From assembly GCA_027364775.1 (NCBI GenBank), contig DAHXOS010000029.1:1-7666 (forward strand): a stretch of DNA of 7,666 nt. The letters run 5' to 3'. The translations under genes and the position numbers were made by a program. How positions within the stretch are numbered: position 1 is the stretch's first letter; every line of letters begins with the position of its first letter. Shown here piece after piece: positions 1-5,276 of this stretch. A model generated the notes under the pieces. It saw only the letters and a list, made by a program, of their open reading frames with translations. It did not search any database and was not told the DNA's origin. The stretch comes from a bacterium (GTDB taxonomy: Bacteria > Patescibacteriota > Microgenomatia > Daviesbacterales > UBA10151).

Positions 1-311
1 CAGTTTAATGGGTACCTTCCAATTGTGTGGCTACAAAGTTGTTTAAAGAAATCGATGTTATCTATAAATAACACCTTGTTATACTTAAACTTGGTTTTAA
101 TAGCTGGTGGGTCGTAGCTTAGGATAGTCTTTTCACTTTCTCCAAATTTCTTAGCTCTAATAGTTCCACCATAAATCTTTATCAGTCCTTTTTCTGTTTC
201 AAACTTCCAAGTGACAAAGGCTTTAATATTATCCTCTCTTACTACCTGATTAATGTCAGCAGAGAATTTGAGTATTTTAATATCTAGTTCTAAATCGTTA
301 GTGTCTGGCAT
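1..311 (-). CDS. Hypothetical protein, C-terminus cut by window edge
   Basis: An open frame starts at ATG (311, minus) and runs without a stop off the left edge, giving 103 visible residues. I do not recognise it with confidence. It is a mixed alpha/beta sequence: a charged start, an alternating hydrophobic stretch around residues 29-50 (IKAFVTWKF, then GLIKIYGGTIR), a conserved-looking ILSYDPPAIK at 63-72 and a hydrophobic KVLFIDNIDFF at 79-89. The pattern of beta-strands followed by a proline-bearing loop vaguely recalls SpoVG-like single-strand nucleic-acid binders, but this is a weak impression only. It lies 26 bp downstream of the 338-670 gene on the same strand and probably shares its transcript. 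No strong Shine-Dalgarno site precedes it (only AAAGAT next to the start). Confidence 0.6.
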   Translation of the reverse strand, partial: MPDTNDLELDIKILKFSADINQVVREDNIKAFVTWKFETEKGLIKIYGGTIRAKKFGESEKTILSYDPPAIKTKFKYNKVLFIDNIDFFKQLCSHTIGRYPLN

Positions 312-337
312 ATCTTTATTTTTATTGAGATGACCAA

Positions 338-670
338 TTAGTCATCTTTGGTATCTTCGGTACTTCCAATCAGCTCTAAACGGTCATATTCAGGGATTTT
401 GACACTGGTCAAAACATTAATAATTTCTTTCATTTCTTGGTGTGCTTGATCAATTGATTGGGCTAATGCTTTTACTGTTTTTCTTTCATCACCACTAGCA
501 AGCTCTTTGATCCTTAGATTAAGTAAATCAGTTAAAGCATCTCCTAAAGTTGAGTAGTAAAAATAATTTCTTGGAGATGGGGTAAAGATAGCCCAACACA
601 TTTGATCGGCCTTTATCTCAACACCATTTGGAAACTTAAGCAGAGTTTTAAAAGAGTTTTTATTCTTCAT
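338..670 (-). CDS. Small hypothetical protein (110 aa)
   Basis: The function is not recognised. The protein is soluble-looking with no signal peptide or membrane segment. Residues 8-30 look like a short beta-sheet start (KTLLKFPNGVEIK, then WAIFT). Residues 34-60 contain aromatic residues followed by a helix (NYFYYSTLGDALTDLLNLR). Residues 63-88 form a charged amphipathic helix suitable for a coiled coil. The tail is acidic (ending STEDTKDD). Its start overlaps the end of the 660-953 gene by 11 bp, and a clear AAAGGA Shine-Dalgarno site lies 6 bases before the ATG. It is therefore the second gene of an operon with the DUF5659-like protein and probably the partial gene downstream. Such short gene strings are typical of integrated elements. 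Confidence 0.75.
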   Translation of the reverse strand: MKNKNSFKTLLKFPNGVEIKADQMCWAIFTPSPRNYFYYSTLGDALTDLLNLRIKELASGDERKTVKALAQSIDQAHQEMKEIINVLTSVKIPEYDRLELIGSTEDTKDD

Positions 671-953
671 TTTTGTTCCTTTCTTGATAGAGGATATCCT
701 TTAAAGATTTGATGGCAGTAACAAAAGTTCTAGGATCAAGGGAAATTTCAGGAGAATCTTTTGGTCCAAAATTAAAAAGATCAATCCATTCAACAAGTTC
801 TGAGTTTTGAACGAAGACAAATTCTGATCGTCTAGGGTTATCTTTATTTATGCTTACTAATTCAGCTCCTCTTGCTAAAAGGTAGCAAGCTAAATAAAAA
901 TTAGAAGTGCTGTAGTATCTGTCATCAGATGGTTTGTTGCGATTTATATCCAT
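660..953 (-). CDS. DUF5659-like small protein
   Basis: A 97-residue protein whose pattern matches, from memory, the DUF5659 family of small bacterial proteins of unknown function. The matching parts are a YYSTSNFYLACYLLARG helix (residues 13-29), a beta-hairpin ELVSINKDNPRRSEFVFVQ (31-49), then an acidic helix and LDPRTFVTAIKSLKDILY (72-89) at the C-terminus. The family usually covers about 70-80 residues, so this is essentially the whole domain plus a short charged tail. It has no membrane segment and no catalytic motif. It is the first gene of a minus-strand operon (338-670 overlaps its 3' end). It sits just downstream of a structured leader (969-1039) and a TATAAT box at 1088-1093. No Shine-Dalgarno site is visible before its ATG. 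The family call is from pattern recognition and moderately secure. Its role is unknown. Confidence 0.7.
   Translation of the reverse strand: MDINRNKPSDDRYYSTSNFYLACYLLARGAELVSINKDNPRRSEFVFVQNSELVEWIDLFNFGPKDSPEISLDPRTFVTAIKSLKDILYQERNKNEE
677..682 (-). promoter_or_regulatory. Ribosome binding site for the 338-670 gene
   Basis: On the minus strand AAAGGA lies 6 bases before the ATG at 670, inside the last codons of the upstream gene. It supports this start and translation from a shared transcript. It is one of only two good Shine-Dalgarno sites in the window. Confidence 0.65.
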
Positions 954-968
954 ATTTATTTAAGCTAC

Positions 969-1039
969 AAACAGGGTTTACACCGCTGCTCCTAAGCAGT
1001 AGAGAAGCGAGTCAACTTGCCAGTCAGTAAACCCTGTTT
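969..1039 (-). repeat. Inverted repeat enclosing two hairpins (structured leader candidate)
   Basis: AAACAGGGTTTAC at 969-981 is perfectly reverse-complementary to 1027-1039 (13 bp, extendable by one U-G pair in minus-strand RNA). The 45-base interior can form two more hairpins. One is 986-999 with 5-bp arms CTGCT/AGCAG and a 4-base loop. The other is 1014-1025 with 4 bp (one wobble) and a 4-base loop. Read on the minus strand this is a three-way junction. It would lie in the 5' leader of the DUF5659-like operon, ending 15 bases before its ATG. No U-tract follows, so it is not an ordinary terminator. It could be a regulatory leader, a small RNA, a recombination site or a transfer-origin-like site. 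I do not recognise a named RNA family. Confidence 0.6.
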
Positions 1040-1051
1040 AATAGCATGGGG

Positions 1052-1065
1052 GTATCATAAGATAC
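1052..1065. repeat. Small hairpin in the gene gap
   Basis: GTATC (1052-1056) and GATAC (1061-1065) are complementary arms around a 4-base ATAA loop, with a possible sixth G-T pair. It lies between the presumed promoter at 1088-1093 and the large inverted repeat. A minus-strand leader would therefore begin with this hairpin. The stem is too short to stand alone as a functional call. Confidence 0.35.
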
Positions 1066-1087
1066 TAAAGAAGATTTAGATAACGGG

Positions 1088-1116
1088 ATTATAAGAATGT
1101 CGATACTCCGACTAAA
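1088..1116 (-). promoter_or_regulatory. Promoter candidate for the DUF5659-like operon
   Basis: On the minus strand a perfect TATAAT (1093 to 1088) follows TTTAGT (1116 to 1111; 3 of 6 bases match the -35 consensus) at 17-bp spacing. Transcription would start near 1081 and give a leader of about 128 bases through the hairpins at 1052-1065 and 969-1039. The -10 is convincing and the -35 weak. Confidence 0.45.
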
Positions 1117-1118
1117 GG

Positions 1119-1928
1119 TTAGATTGCTACAGTTAATCTTTCCTCATAATCTTTAACAGCTTCTAAAATAGTTTTGTCTTCAAGAATAGCTTCTTTTGAT
1201 TCCTTAATACTCTGGTAAAGCTTAGACCAACTCATTGCTTTTTTCCTCCAATACCAGTTCCTTAAATTGCGCTGGTAGGTTATATCTCTCTTAGGTGCAT
1301 ACTTTATTAAGTTTTCAGAAAACTCAGATTCATATTCTTCCATTAACCCAGGTATTTCTTCTCTAAGTACCCTTAAAACCTCTTCTTCCCTAAAAAGGGG
1401 GTAAAGCGTAATTACCACTTCTGGTTCTTGAGGATCAATAGAATCAGGGAAGGCAACTCTTGCATCACAGGTTATGTAATCCTCTTCAGTAACTACACCA
1501 TAAAGGATTGCATGGGCAATAATTTGATCAAAGTTAGGAGGTCTTCTAAACTTTTTTCTCAATCTTTTAACTTCAAAATAGAACCTATCCAAAAAGATAG
1601 TTTGTCTTAGTTCTGTAACTTCATCTATAAGGGCATGTTTTTCAAATAAATCTAGTTCTTCGGCTTTCTCTGAGTCTCCTAAAGTTTCATTCAATTCGCT
1701 GTACCTTCTCTTCTCCATTTCAAAATTTTCCTTATCTTCTTTTAGCCAAGGGAAGTCCATCCAATATTTAGATTGGCGTTCGATTGGTAATCTTTCAAAT
1801 TTTTGCCATCTCTTTCTGGATTCATAGAGTTCTTCCAAAAAATCCTCTCTATCTATTAGAAAAGCTACATCAAGAAATTTCTTCGCATCATTAATCTGTA
1901 TGTCTACAGGGGGTACACCTTTATTCAT
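1119..1928 (-). CDS. Hypothetical protein with possible C-terminal helix-turn-helix
   Basis: A 269-residue cytoplasmic protein that I do not recognise. Residues 15-125 are strongly helical and rich in Glu, Lys, Arg and aromatic residues, suggesting a coiled or helical bundle. Residues 126-190 look like a compact alpha/beta part (PPNFDQIIAHAILYGVV, then EPEVVITLYPLF). From about 209 the sequence becomes basic: YAPKRDITYQRNLRNWYWRKK followed by MSWSKLYQSI resembles the helix-turn-helix form R-x-R-x-WYW-x(4)-G-x-S-[YW]-x-x-[IL]. That makes a DNA-binding C-terminus plausible but unproved. There is no signal peptide, membrane segment or metal-binding cluster. A TATAAT box lies 30 bases before the ATG at 1928, so it is probably transcribed separately from the 1988-2410 gene upstream, from which it is 59 bp away. 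Downstream lies the structured gap at 954-1118. Confidence 0.7.
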   Translation of the reverse strand: MNKGVPPVDIQINDAKKFLDVAFLIDREDFLEELYESRKRWQKFERLPIERQSKYWMDFPWLKEDKENFEMEKRRYSELNETLGDSEKAEELDLFEKHALIDEVTELRQTIFLDRFYFEVKRLRKKFRRPPNFDQIIAHAILYGVVTEEDYITCDARVAFPDSIDPQEPEVVITLYPLFREEEVLRVLREEIPGLMEEYESEFSENLIKYAPKRDITYQRNLRNWYWRKKAMSWSKLYQSIKESKEAILEDKTILEAVKDYEERLTVAI

Positions 1929-1958
1929 GTTTATATTTATTAGCTAAGAGCTGGTTAG

Positions 1959-1964
1959 ATTATA
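1959..1964 (-). promoter_or_regulatory. -10 box upstream of the 1119-1928 gene
   Basis: On the minus strand a perfect TATAAT lies 30 bases before the ATG at 1928. This predicts a transcript start near 1952 and a leader of about 24 bases. No good -35 is seen at 16-18 bp (best TTTCAA, 3 of 6), and no strong Shine-Dalgarno follows. Confidence 0.45.
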
Positions 1965-1987
1965 CAGTAGTTGGAGACTATTGAAAG

Positions 1988-2410
1988 TTAATTCAGTGCG
2001 TAGGAAATTTTAAGATATTTGTAGTAAAGACGCTCAGCTTTTTGGAACTTTTCAGTAGGTTGGTTTTTATAAAAAGGTCTAGTTATCTGACTAAAAATCC
2101 TTTGAGCTTCTATTAAAGCATCAAAGGCCGACAACATGACATCATTTCTAACACTTTTTTTAATATTTTGAGAGCGGTAGGCTAAGTTTAAGCACTTCCT
2201 ACATCTATAATTACTCCCATCCAAGTAAAGAATACTCGCCTTACTATCACAAATACATTCAAACCAAAATCTTTTACCACCTAGGTTACCCTTTGATGAA
2301 GTAAAAGTTAATCCTATTAAATTTAGGGCTTTACCATCGTTAAAGTACCCAGCTTCTTTGAGTTGTTTAATTGTAATTTTTTCCAATGCTTCCACTAGTG
2401 TTTTAGCCAT
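1988..2410 (-). CDS. Zinc-ribbon protein (phage/mobile-element type)
   Basis: A 140-residue protein whose centre (residues 44-81) follows a pattern I know from small zinc-ribbon proteins of phages and integrated elements: GGKRFWFEC, then ILYLDGSNYRCRKC, then LAYRSQN. The metal ligands would be Cys52, Cys54, Cys70 and Cys73. The usual first knuckle in this group is CPxC, whereas here it is CIC, one residue shorter. Metal binding is therefore less certain, or the loop is altered. The N-terminal 30 residues include a short helix, KQLKEAGYF, that may pack on the ribbon. Residues 84-137 form long helices rich in Lys and aromatics. The likely role is nucleic-acid or protein binding; no enzyme motif is present. 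The gene lies between the XRE regulator (67 bp upstream) and the 1119-1928 gene, all on the same strand. A TTTAAT box exactly 6 bases before the ATG suggests a leaderless transcript. Confidence 0.7.
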   Translation of the reverse strand: MAKTLVEALEKITIKQLKEAGYFNDGKALNLIGLTFTSSKGNLGGKRFWFECICDSKASILYLDGSNYRCRKCLNLAYRSQNIKKSVRNDVMLSAFDALIEAQRIFSQITRPFYKNQPTEKFQKAERLYYKYLKISYALN

Positions 2411-2416
2411 AGATTT

Positions 2417-2422
2417 ATTAAA
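2417..2422 (-). promoter_or_regulatory. -10 box consistent with leaderless start at 2410
   Basis: TTTAAT (5 of 6 matches to TATAAT) on the minus strand is separated by exactly 6 bases from the ATG at 2410. This would place the transcript start on the start codon. The -35 position (TGAACT at 17 bp) is poor and no Shine-Dalgarno is present. AT-rich sequence can give this by chance. Confidence 0.3.
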
Positions 2423-2477
2423 AATACCGAAATACTTTTAGTTCAGGCTATGATACTAATAATCTTATAGTCAAGTT

Positions 2478-2804
2478 TTAATACGATAAAAGGTCTGTGG
2501 ATTTAACATGCAGAGCTTTAGACAGCTTTTGAATAGTTTTGACGCTTGGTCGTCTGCGTCCAGTCTCCAGAAGAGCAATAAAATCTCTGGACAACCCTAT
2601 CTTCTCGGCTAGCTCCTCTTGAGTTAACTTCACCTGCCCTCTAAATCTTTTAAGTCTGTTACCAAAGGCAACATCTTTCTTTGATAGAACATCGCTACCC
2701 ATATCTTTTAAAGCTAGCAAAGGTAATTCATTAGGTACATTGACAATCAGTACACAAATAGGCACAAAGTTGTGCTTGATTTTCTTGTGTACTAGCAGTA
2801 ACAT
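2478..2804 (-). CDS. XRE-family helix-turn-helix regulator
   Basis: A DNA-binding regulator of the Cro/C1 (HTH_3) type. From the ATG at 2804 (108 residues), the domain spans about residues 47-107: FGNRLKRFR, then LTQEELAEKIGLSRDFIALLETGRR containing the helix-turn-helix, then SVKTIQKLSKALHV as the final helices. The start is uncertain. TTG at 2807 and ATG at 2804 give a 45-residue hydrophobic or neutral N-terminal extension with no clear homologue. ATG at 2702 gives a 74-residue protein, the normal size for a minimal repressor. None has a good Shine-Dalgarno. It is transcribed away from the plus-strand gene at 2877, and the space between holds a palindrome at 2858-2875 and a GC hairpin at 2832-2844. 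This arrangement is typical of a phage- or element-type repressor controlling itself and the divergent genes. Confidence 0.85.
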   Translation of the reverse strand: MLLLVHKKIKHNFVPICVLIVNVPNELPLLALKDMGSDVLSKKDVAFGNRLKRFRGQVKLTQEELAEKIGLSRDFIALLETGRRRPSVKTIQKLSKALHVKSTDLLSY

Positions 2805-2831
2805 CAAATAACTTGAACTGGATGTTTTTAA

Positions 2832-2844
2832 CCCCTTCTTGGGG
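2832..2844. repeat. GC hairpin between divergent genes
   Basis: CCCC (2832-2835) and GGGG (2841-2844) pair around a 5-base loop, in otherwise AT-rich DNA. Neither strand has a proper T-tract after it, so a terminator is unlikely. Lying between the regulator and the divergent gene, it could be a protein-binding site or leader hairpin. Confidence 0.35.
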
Positions 2845-2857
2845 CTTTAAAGGTCAA

Positions 2858-2875
2858 TCTAAAAGAGCTTTTAGA
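2858..2875. promoter_or_regulatory. Palindrome, candidate operator
   Basis: TCTAAAAG (2858-2865) and CTTTTAGA (2868-2875) are perfect 8-base arms around a 2-base centre, ending one base before the ATG at 2877. Dyad size and position next to an XRE gene fit an operator that would block transcription or initiation of the plus-strand pair. AT-rich palindromes of this size do arise by chance. No second copy was noticed. Confidence 0.45.
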
Positions 2876-2876
2876 A

Positions 2877-3599
2877 ATGAAAATAAATATTAAAAATCCA
2901 TTTAAAGGAGACAGGTATATTCCTAAGAAAATCTCCTACCCTTTTCTTATAATTTGGGCTTTAGTTATCCTGGTTTTCTCAATTGATACAGGAGTTAAAA
3001 TTGCAGACAGTAAAAAAGTTCAACCTTCTCAACCAGAAGTTGAAGGAGTACAGATGGTTACATATCAAGAGCCTTCTACACTCCCCATAGCTACATCAAC
3101 TCCCCTGCCCACGCCATCAGTAACAACTTATGATCCAGACCCAGTAATTGATTGCGTCTTTGATAAAATGTCCACCCAAAGAATGAGAAGAAGTGTTTGT
3201 GTCAGTGGAACAGCTTGCGAAATCAATGGTAAGTGGATTTTCTATAGTAGCAAAGATAAGTGTGTCCAAGACCAAAAAGCCGCACAACCAACCCAACAGC
3301 CTAATACTGTAACCGCTAAGAAAGACCCTGATCTTCAAGGGCAGATAGATTCACTTAATAGACAGGTACAAAATAATAAATTTAATAGTTGTATGTCTCA
3401 AGCTCAATCTGAATCATTGAGTTGTTTTAAAGAATGTGGTGACAAAAATACATTTAATAGTAATGCTTGTGACGCTGCATATCTGTATGGAGACAACTAT
3501 AATAGTGAGTTATATCAGCAATGCAATGCTGAAAGAAGAGCTCAAAATAATGAGTGTAATAATAAGTGTTTCGAAATAACTAAAAAATGCCATCAATAA
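2877..3599 (+). CDS. Membrane-anchored secreted Cys-rich protein
   Basis: A 240-residue protein with a basic N-terminus and one membrane segment (residues about 19-37, YPFLIIWALVILVFS) acting as a signal anchor. Next come a Pro/Thr/Ser-rich linker (about 49-90) and two cysteine modules outside the cell. Module one has Cys93, 108, 114 and 129 with symmetric spacing C-x14-C-x5-C-x14-C and contains CEINGKWIFYSSKDKC. A second linker (134-150) leads to module two with eight cysteines (172, 183, 187, 198, 216, 227, 231, 238). There the unit C-x10-C-x3-C occurs twice in a helix-like, Gln/Asn/Glu-rich sequence. The even count (12) and location favour disulfide bonds. The first module resembles, from memory, short Cys-rich domains seen in secreted proteins of CPR bacteria. 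The function is unknown; surface attachment is possible. Its last 13 bases overlap the next gene. No Shine-Dalgarno precedes the ATG; a palindrome lies there instead. Confidence 0.75.
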   Translation: MKINIKNPFKGDRYIPKKISYPFLIIWALVILVFSIDTGVKIADSKKVQPSQPEVEGVQMVTYQEPSTLPIATSTPLPTPSVTTYDPDPVIDCVFDKMSTQRMRRSVCVSGTACEINGKWIFYSSKDKCVQDQKAAQPTQQPNTVTAKKDPDLQGQIDSLNRQVQNNKFNSCMSQAQSESLSCFKECGDKNTFNSNACDAAYLYGDNYNSELYQQCNAERRAQNNECNNKCFEITKKCHQ

Positions 3600-3925
3600 G
3601 TAAAAAGAATCTAATATTTTTAGCTCTGGGAGCATCTTTGGTGTTTCTATACCATTTGCAGTGGGTAAAAAGTAATGAGATAAATACCAGTAAATTGATT
3701 AAAAACTTTAGAGAGATTTATGAAACCCAAAAAGGGATCACTGAATCTTATGAATCAATCTTGCAAAAATTGAGCTATTGTAGCGTTTCTCCTGATGATC
3801 CTCACTGCTCTTTTGATGAGGTTTTTAACTTAGCTAAAGAATCAACTGAAATTAGAAATAAACTTATATTACGTCTAAATGACCTCAATAATAGCACAGA
3901 AACTATGATAACTGAGTTTGATTAA
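3587..3925 (+). CDS. Small membrane-anchored coiled-coil protein
   Basis: A 112-residue protein with a short basic start, one hydrophobic segment (residues about 8-24, NLIFLALGASLVFLYHL) and an extracytoplasmic helical part. Residues 33-62 and 77-105 look like two helices of a coiled-coil hairpin. They are joined by a loop in which Cys65 and Cys74 (CSVSPDDPHC) could form a disulfide. I do not recognise a family. Its start lies 13 bp inside the end of the Cys-rich membrane protein, so the two are translationally coupled and probably act together at the cell surface. There is no visible ribosome binding site of its own. No terminator is seen after its stop; only 51 bp separate it from the next gene, and these hold that gene's promoter. 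Confidence 0.65.
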   Translation: MPSISKKNLIFLALGASLVFLYHLQWVKSNEINTSKLIKNFREIYETQKGITESYESILQKLSYCSVSPDDPHCSFDEVFNLAKESTEIRNKLILRLNDLNNSTETMITEFD

Positions 3926-3941
3926 AAGTAAGTCCTATAGT

Positions 3942-3970
3942 TTGCTATTAATACGGGTTTCTAGTATAAT
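3942..3970 (+). promoter_or_regulatory. Promoter giving a leaderless transcript for the 3977 gene
   Basis: TTGCTA (3942-3947, 4 of 6 to consensus), a 17-bp spacer and a perfect TATAAT (3965-3970) form a good sigma-70-type promoter. The -10 ends 6 bases before the ATG at 3977, so transcription should begin on the start codon itself. No Shine-Dalgarno exists in the gap. This is the best promoter in the window. Confidence 0.7.
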
Positions 3971-3976
3971 TCTCTC

Positions 3977-4600
3977 ATGGCTACTGAAGCTATTCAAGAA
4001 GGCTATATTCATACTACTTTTCAAAGAACTTTAGCAATTAGAGAAAGAATTGCTGGAATTCGTCCTGCATCAGAACTAGTAACTGACCAAGACAGATCAG
4101 AACAATATAGAAGGCTAAAAGGATTGGTTTATTCTACTACCCCAGTCATTAGTGCTCCTCAGGTAAACGGTTCTACTATTTTATACAAATATGAATCATA
4201 CAGACCATCTGGAAGCCATTATGATCCAACCTATTTTGAAACTCTCTCTGCACTTGAATTAAGGGATAAAGTAATAAAACCAGGAGATGATTTATATGAA
4301 GTTACTTCAGGTAGTGCTGGAACTTCTTTTGCTTGGTTATGTAGTAGATTAGGCTTCAATGCTCATATTTACGTTCCAGCTAGCTTACCAGCTGCAAGAG
4401 TTCAAGAAATGAAGAACTTTGGTGCTAAAGTAGAACAAATTGGTGATGCAACTTCCTATGTTCCAGAAGCAAGTAGAGCCGAAACTAGAGCTTTTATCAA
4501 AGATGCAAAAGGGAGCGGACATATTGTTCAGGACCCGATTCAAATGACGATTTCAATCTTTACTATGCGAGAAATGCCGATGGTCATACTATGGTTTTAG
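3977..4600 (+). CDS. Cysteine-synthase-fold protein, N-terminal part of frameshifted gene
   Basis: This frame encodes the N-terminal part of a PLP fold type II protein (cysteine synthase / tryptophan synthase beta / threonine synthase family). It is genuine to about residue 187, after which the frame is wrong. Alignment by eye to E. coli CysK is clear. TPVISAPQ (55-62) matches the TPLVRL start. YKYESYRPSGS (70-80) matches AKVESRNPSFS. TSGSAGTSFAW (110-120) matches the substrate-loop TSGNTGIALAY, followed by LGFNAHIYVPASLPAARVQEMKNFGAKV (as RGY...MPETMSIERRKLLKALGA). However, the lysine that forms the Schiff base with PLP (S-x-K-x-R in the family) is Tyr82 here (SHYDP), and no nearby Lys replaces it. 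The loop Asn is Ser113. Normal catalysis is therefore unlikely. It starts at a leaderless promoter. The last 17 or so residues of this frame are out-of-frame shadow. Confidence 0.75.
   Translation: MATEAIQEGYIHTTFQRTLAIRERIAGIRPASELVTDQDRSEQYRRLKGLVYSTTPVISAPQVNGSTILYKYESYRPSGSHYDPTYFETLSALELRDKVIKPGDDLYEVTSGSAGTSFAWLCSRLGFNAHIYVPASLPAARVQEMKNFGAKVEQIGDATSYVPEASRAETRAFIKDAKGSGHIVQDPIQMTISIFTMREMPMVILWF
4531..4540 (+). other. Frameshift site splitting the PLP-fold gene
   Basis: Up to the GAC at 4532-4534 the first frame reads sensibly (GSGHIVQDP). From GAT at 4537 the second frame continues as DSNDDFNLYYARNADGHTM into the C-terminal domain. Adding one base in the CC(n)GAT stretch restores a single protein of about 432 residues spanning 3977-5274, normal for the fold. 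No classical -1 slippery heptamer is present. A one-base deletion or a consensus error is therefore more likely than programmed frameshifting. Confidence 0.75.
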
Positions 4601-5274
4601 TAAACCATTCTGAAAATGGAATGACTCCTAAAGCTATGGAAGATATTCTTTTCCAAACTTACGCTGTAACCCCAGATGGCACTAGAGTTGATAATATTGT
4701 CTCAATTATAGGAAATGGTTCAAGCTCAACTGGATTACACAGAGCTAGAACAAAATACTTTCCTGAAGCTGCTTTGATTGGAGTAGAAAATTATGACAGT
4801 GCTGTTTTATTTAGAGAGAAATATCCTGAGCTAGCTGAAAATTGGGGATTAGTCTATAAACCTCAGAGAATGTATGGATCAATCATTCCAGGAATGAAAC
4901 TACCTTTTGTAGACCATACAATGTTTGATGAAATCCGATTAGTTAAAGAAAGGCAAATGGAATTAAAAATGGGTTTACATAATTTTGAAAGACCAGTTAT
5001 TGAATCAATTGGAATGAGTTCAGCAGCTTCTATGATAGTGGCTGAACAATTAGCCGCTGAAATGCCAGGATCAGTAACCTTGGCTATTGTTTATGATGGT
5101 GGCTACAGATATGGTGATCCAGTCGTATCAACAGGAAACTTTGATGAAACTGATGAGATACAAAATTACTTAAGGACACCTCAAGCCCCATTTTGGATTC
5201 AGACTGCATCAAGAAATTTAGCGTCAATGCCTCACTCGATTGGTGAAGCATTTCATAGAATAAGTTGGAGTTAA
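4591..5274 (+). CDS. Cysteine-synthase-fold protein, C-terminal part of frameshifted gene
   Basis: This is the C-terminal part of the PLP fold type II protein begun at 3977. The true coding sequence in this frame begins near 4537, before the ATG at 4591, which is only the first in-frame Met and is unlikely to be a natural start. Numbering on the repaired protein: the glycine-rich loop that grips PLP phosphate is GNGSSSTG (246-253, CysK GTGGTLTG). ALIGVENYDS matches ISVAVEPTDS. SIGMSSAAS (344-352) matches AGISSGAA. YDGGYRYGD (373-381) matches the PSSGERYLS segment near the pyridine ring. So the fold and phosphate site persist while the catalytic lysine in the N-terminal half is lost. The stop (5272-5274) is 2 bp before the ATG of the asparaginase-like gene. 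The two are surely co-transcribed. Confidence 0.75.
   Translation: MVLVNHSENGMTPKAMEDILFQTYAVTPDGTRVDNIVSIIGNGSSSTGLHRARTKYFPEAALIGVENYDSAVLFREKYPELAENWGLVYKPQRMYGSIIPGMKLPFVDHTMFDEIRLVKERQMELKMGLHNFERPVIESIGMSSAASMIVAEQLAAEMPGSVTLAIVYDGGYRYGDPVVSTGNFDETDEIQNYLRTPQAPFWIQTASRNLASMPHSIGEAFHRISWS
5267..5270 (+). promoter_or_regulatory. Ribosome binding site fixing the start at 5277
   Basis: GGAG lies 6 bases before ATG 5277 and within the last codons of the preceding gene. It favours ATG 5277 over the in-frame TTG at 5265, which overlaps this site and would add four residues. It indicates coupled translation in an operon. Confidence 0.65.
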
Positions 5275-5276
5275 TT

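Noticed and set aside
969..1039. Rho-independent terminator or tRNA
   Set aside because: There is no T-tract on either strand, the 45-base interior is too long for a terminator, and there is no cloverleaf, anticodon arm or T-loop consensus.
1428..1610. 60-residue plus-strand frame
   Set aside because: It lies wholly inside the 1119-1928 gene on the other strand, has no promoter or ribosome binding site and no recognisable features.
2832..2844. Terminator between the divergent genes
   Set aside because: The 4-bp stem lacks a T-tract, and the genes on both sides are transcribed away from it.
3117..3338. 73-residue minus-strand frame
   Set aside because: It is antisense to the Cys-rich secreted protein, whose regular cysteine spacing shows which strand is coding.
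4531..4540. Programmed -1 frameshift
   Set aside because: There is no X-XXY-YYZ slippery sequence and no clear downstream stem; a one-base loss or consensus error explains it more simply.
5265..5276. TTG start for the asparaginase-like gene
   Set aside because: It would overlap the GGAG ribosome binding site; ATG 5277 has that site at ideal spacing.
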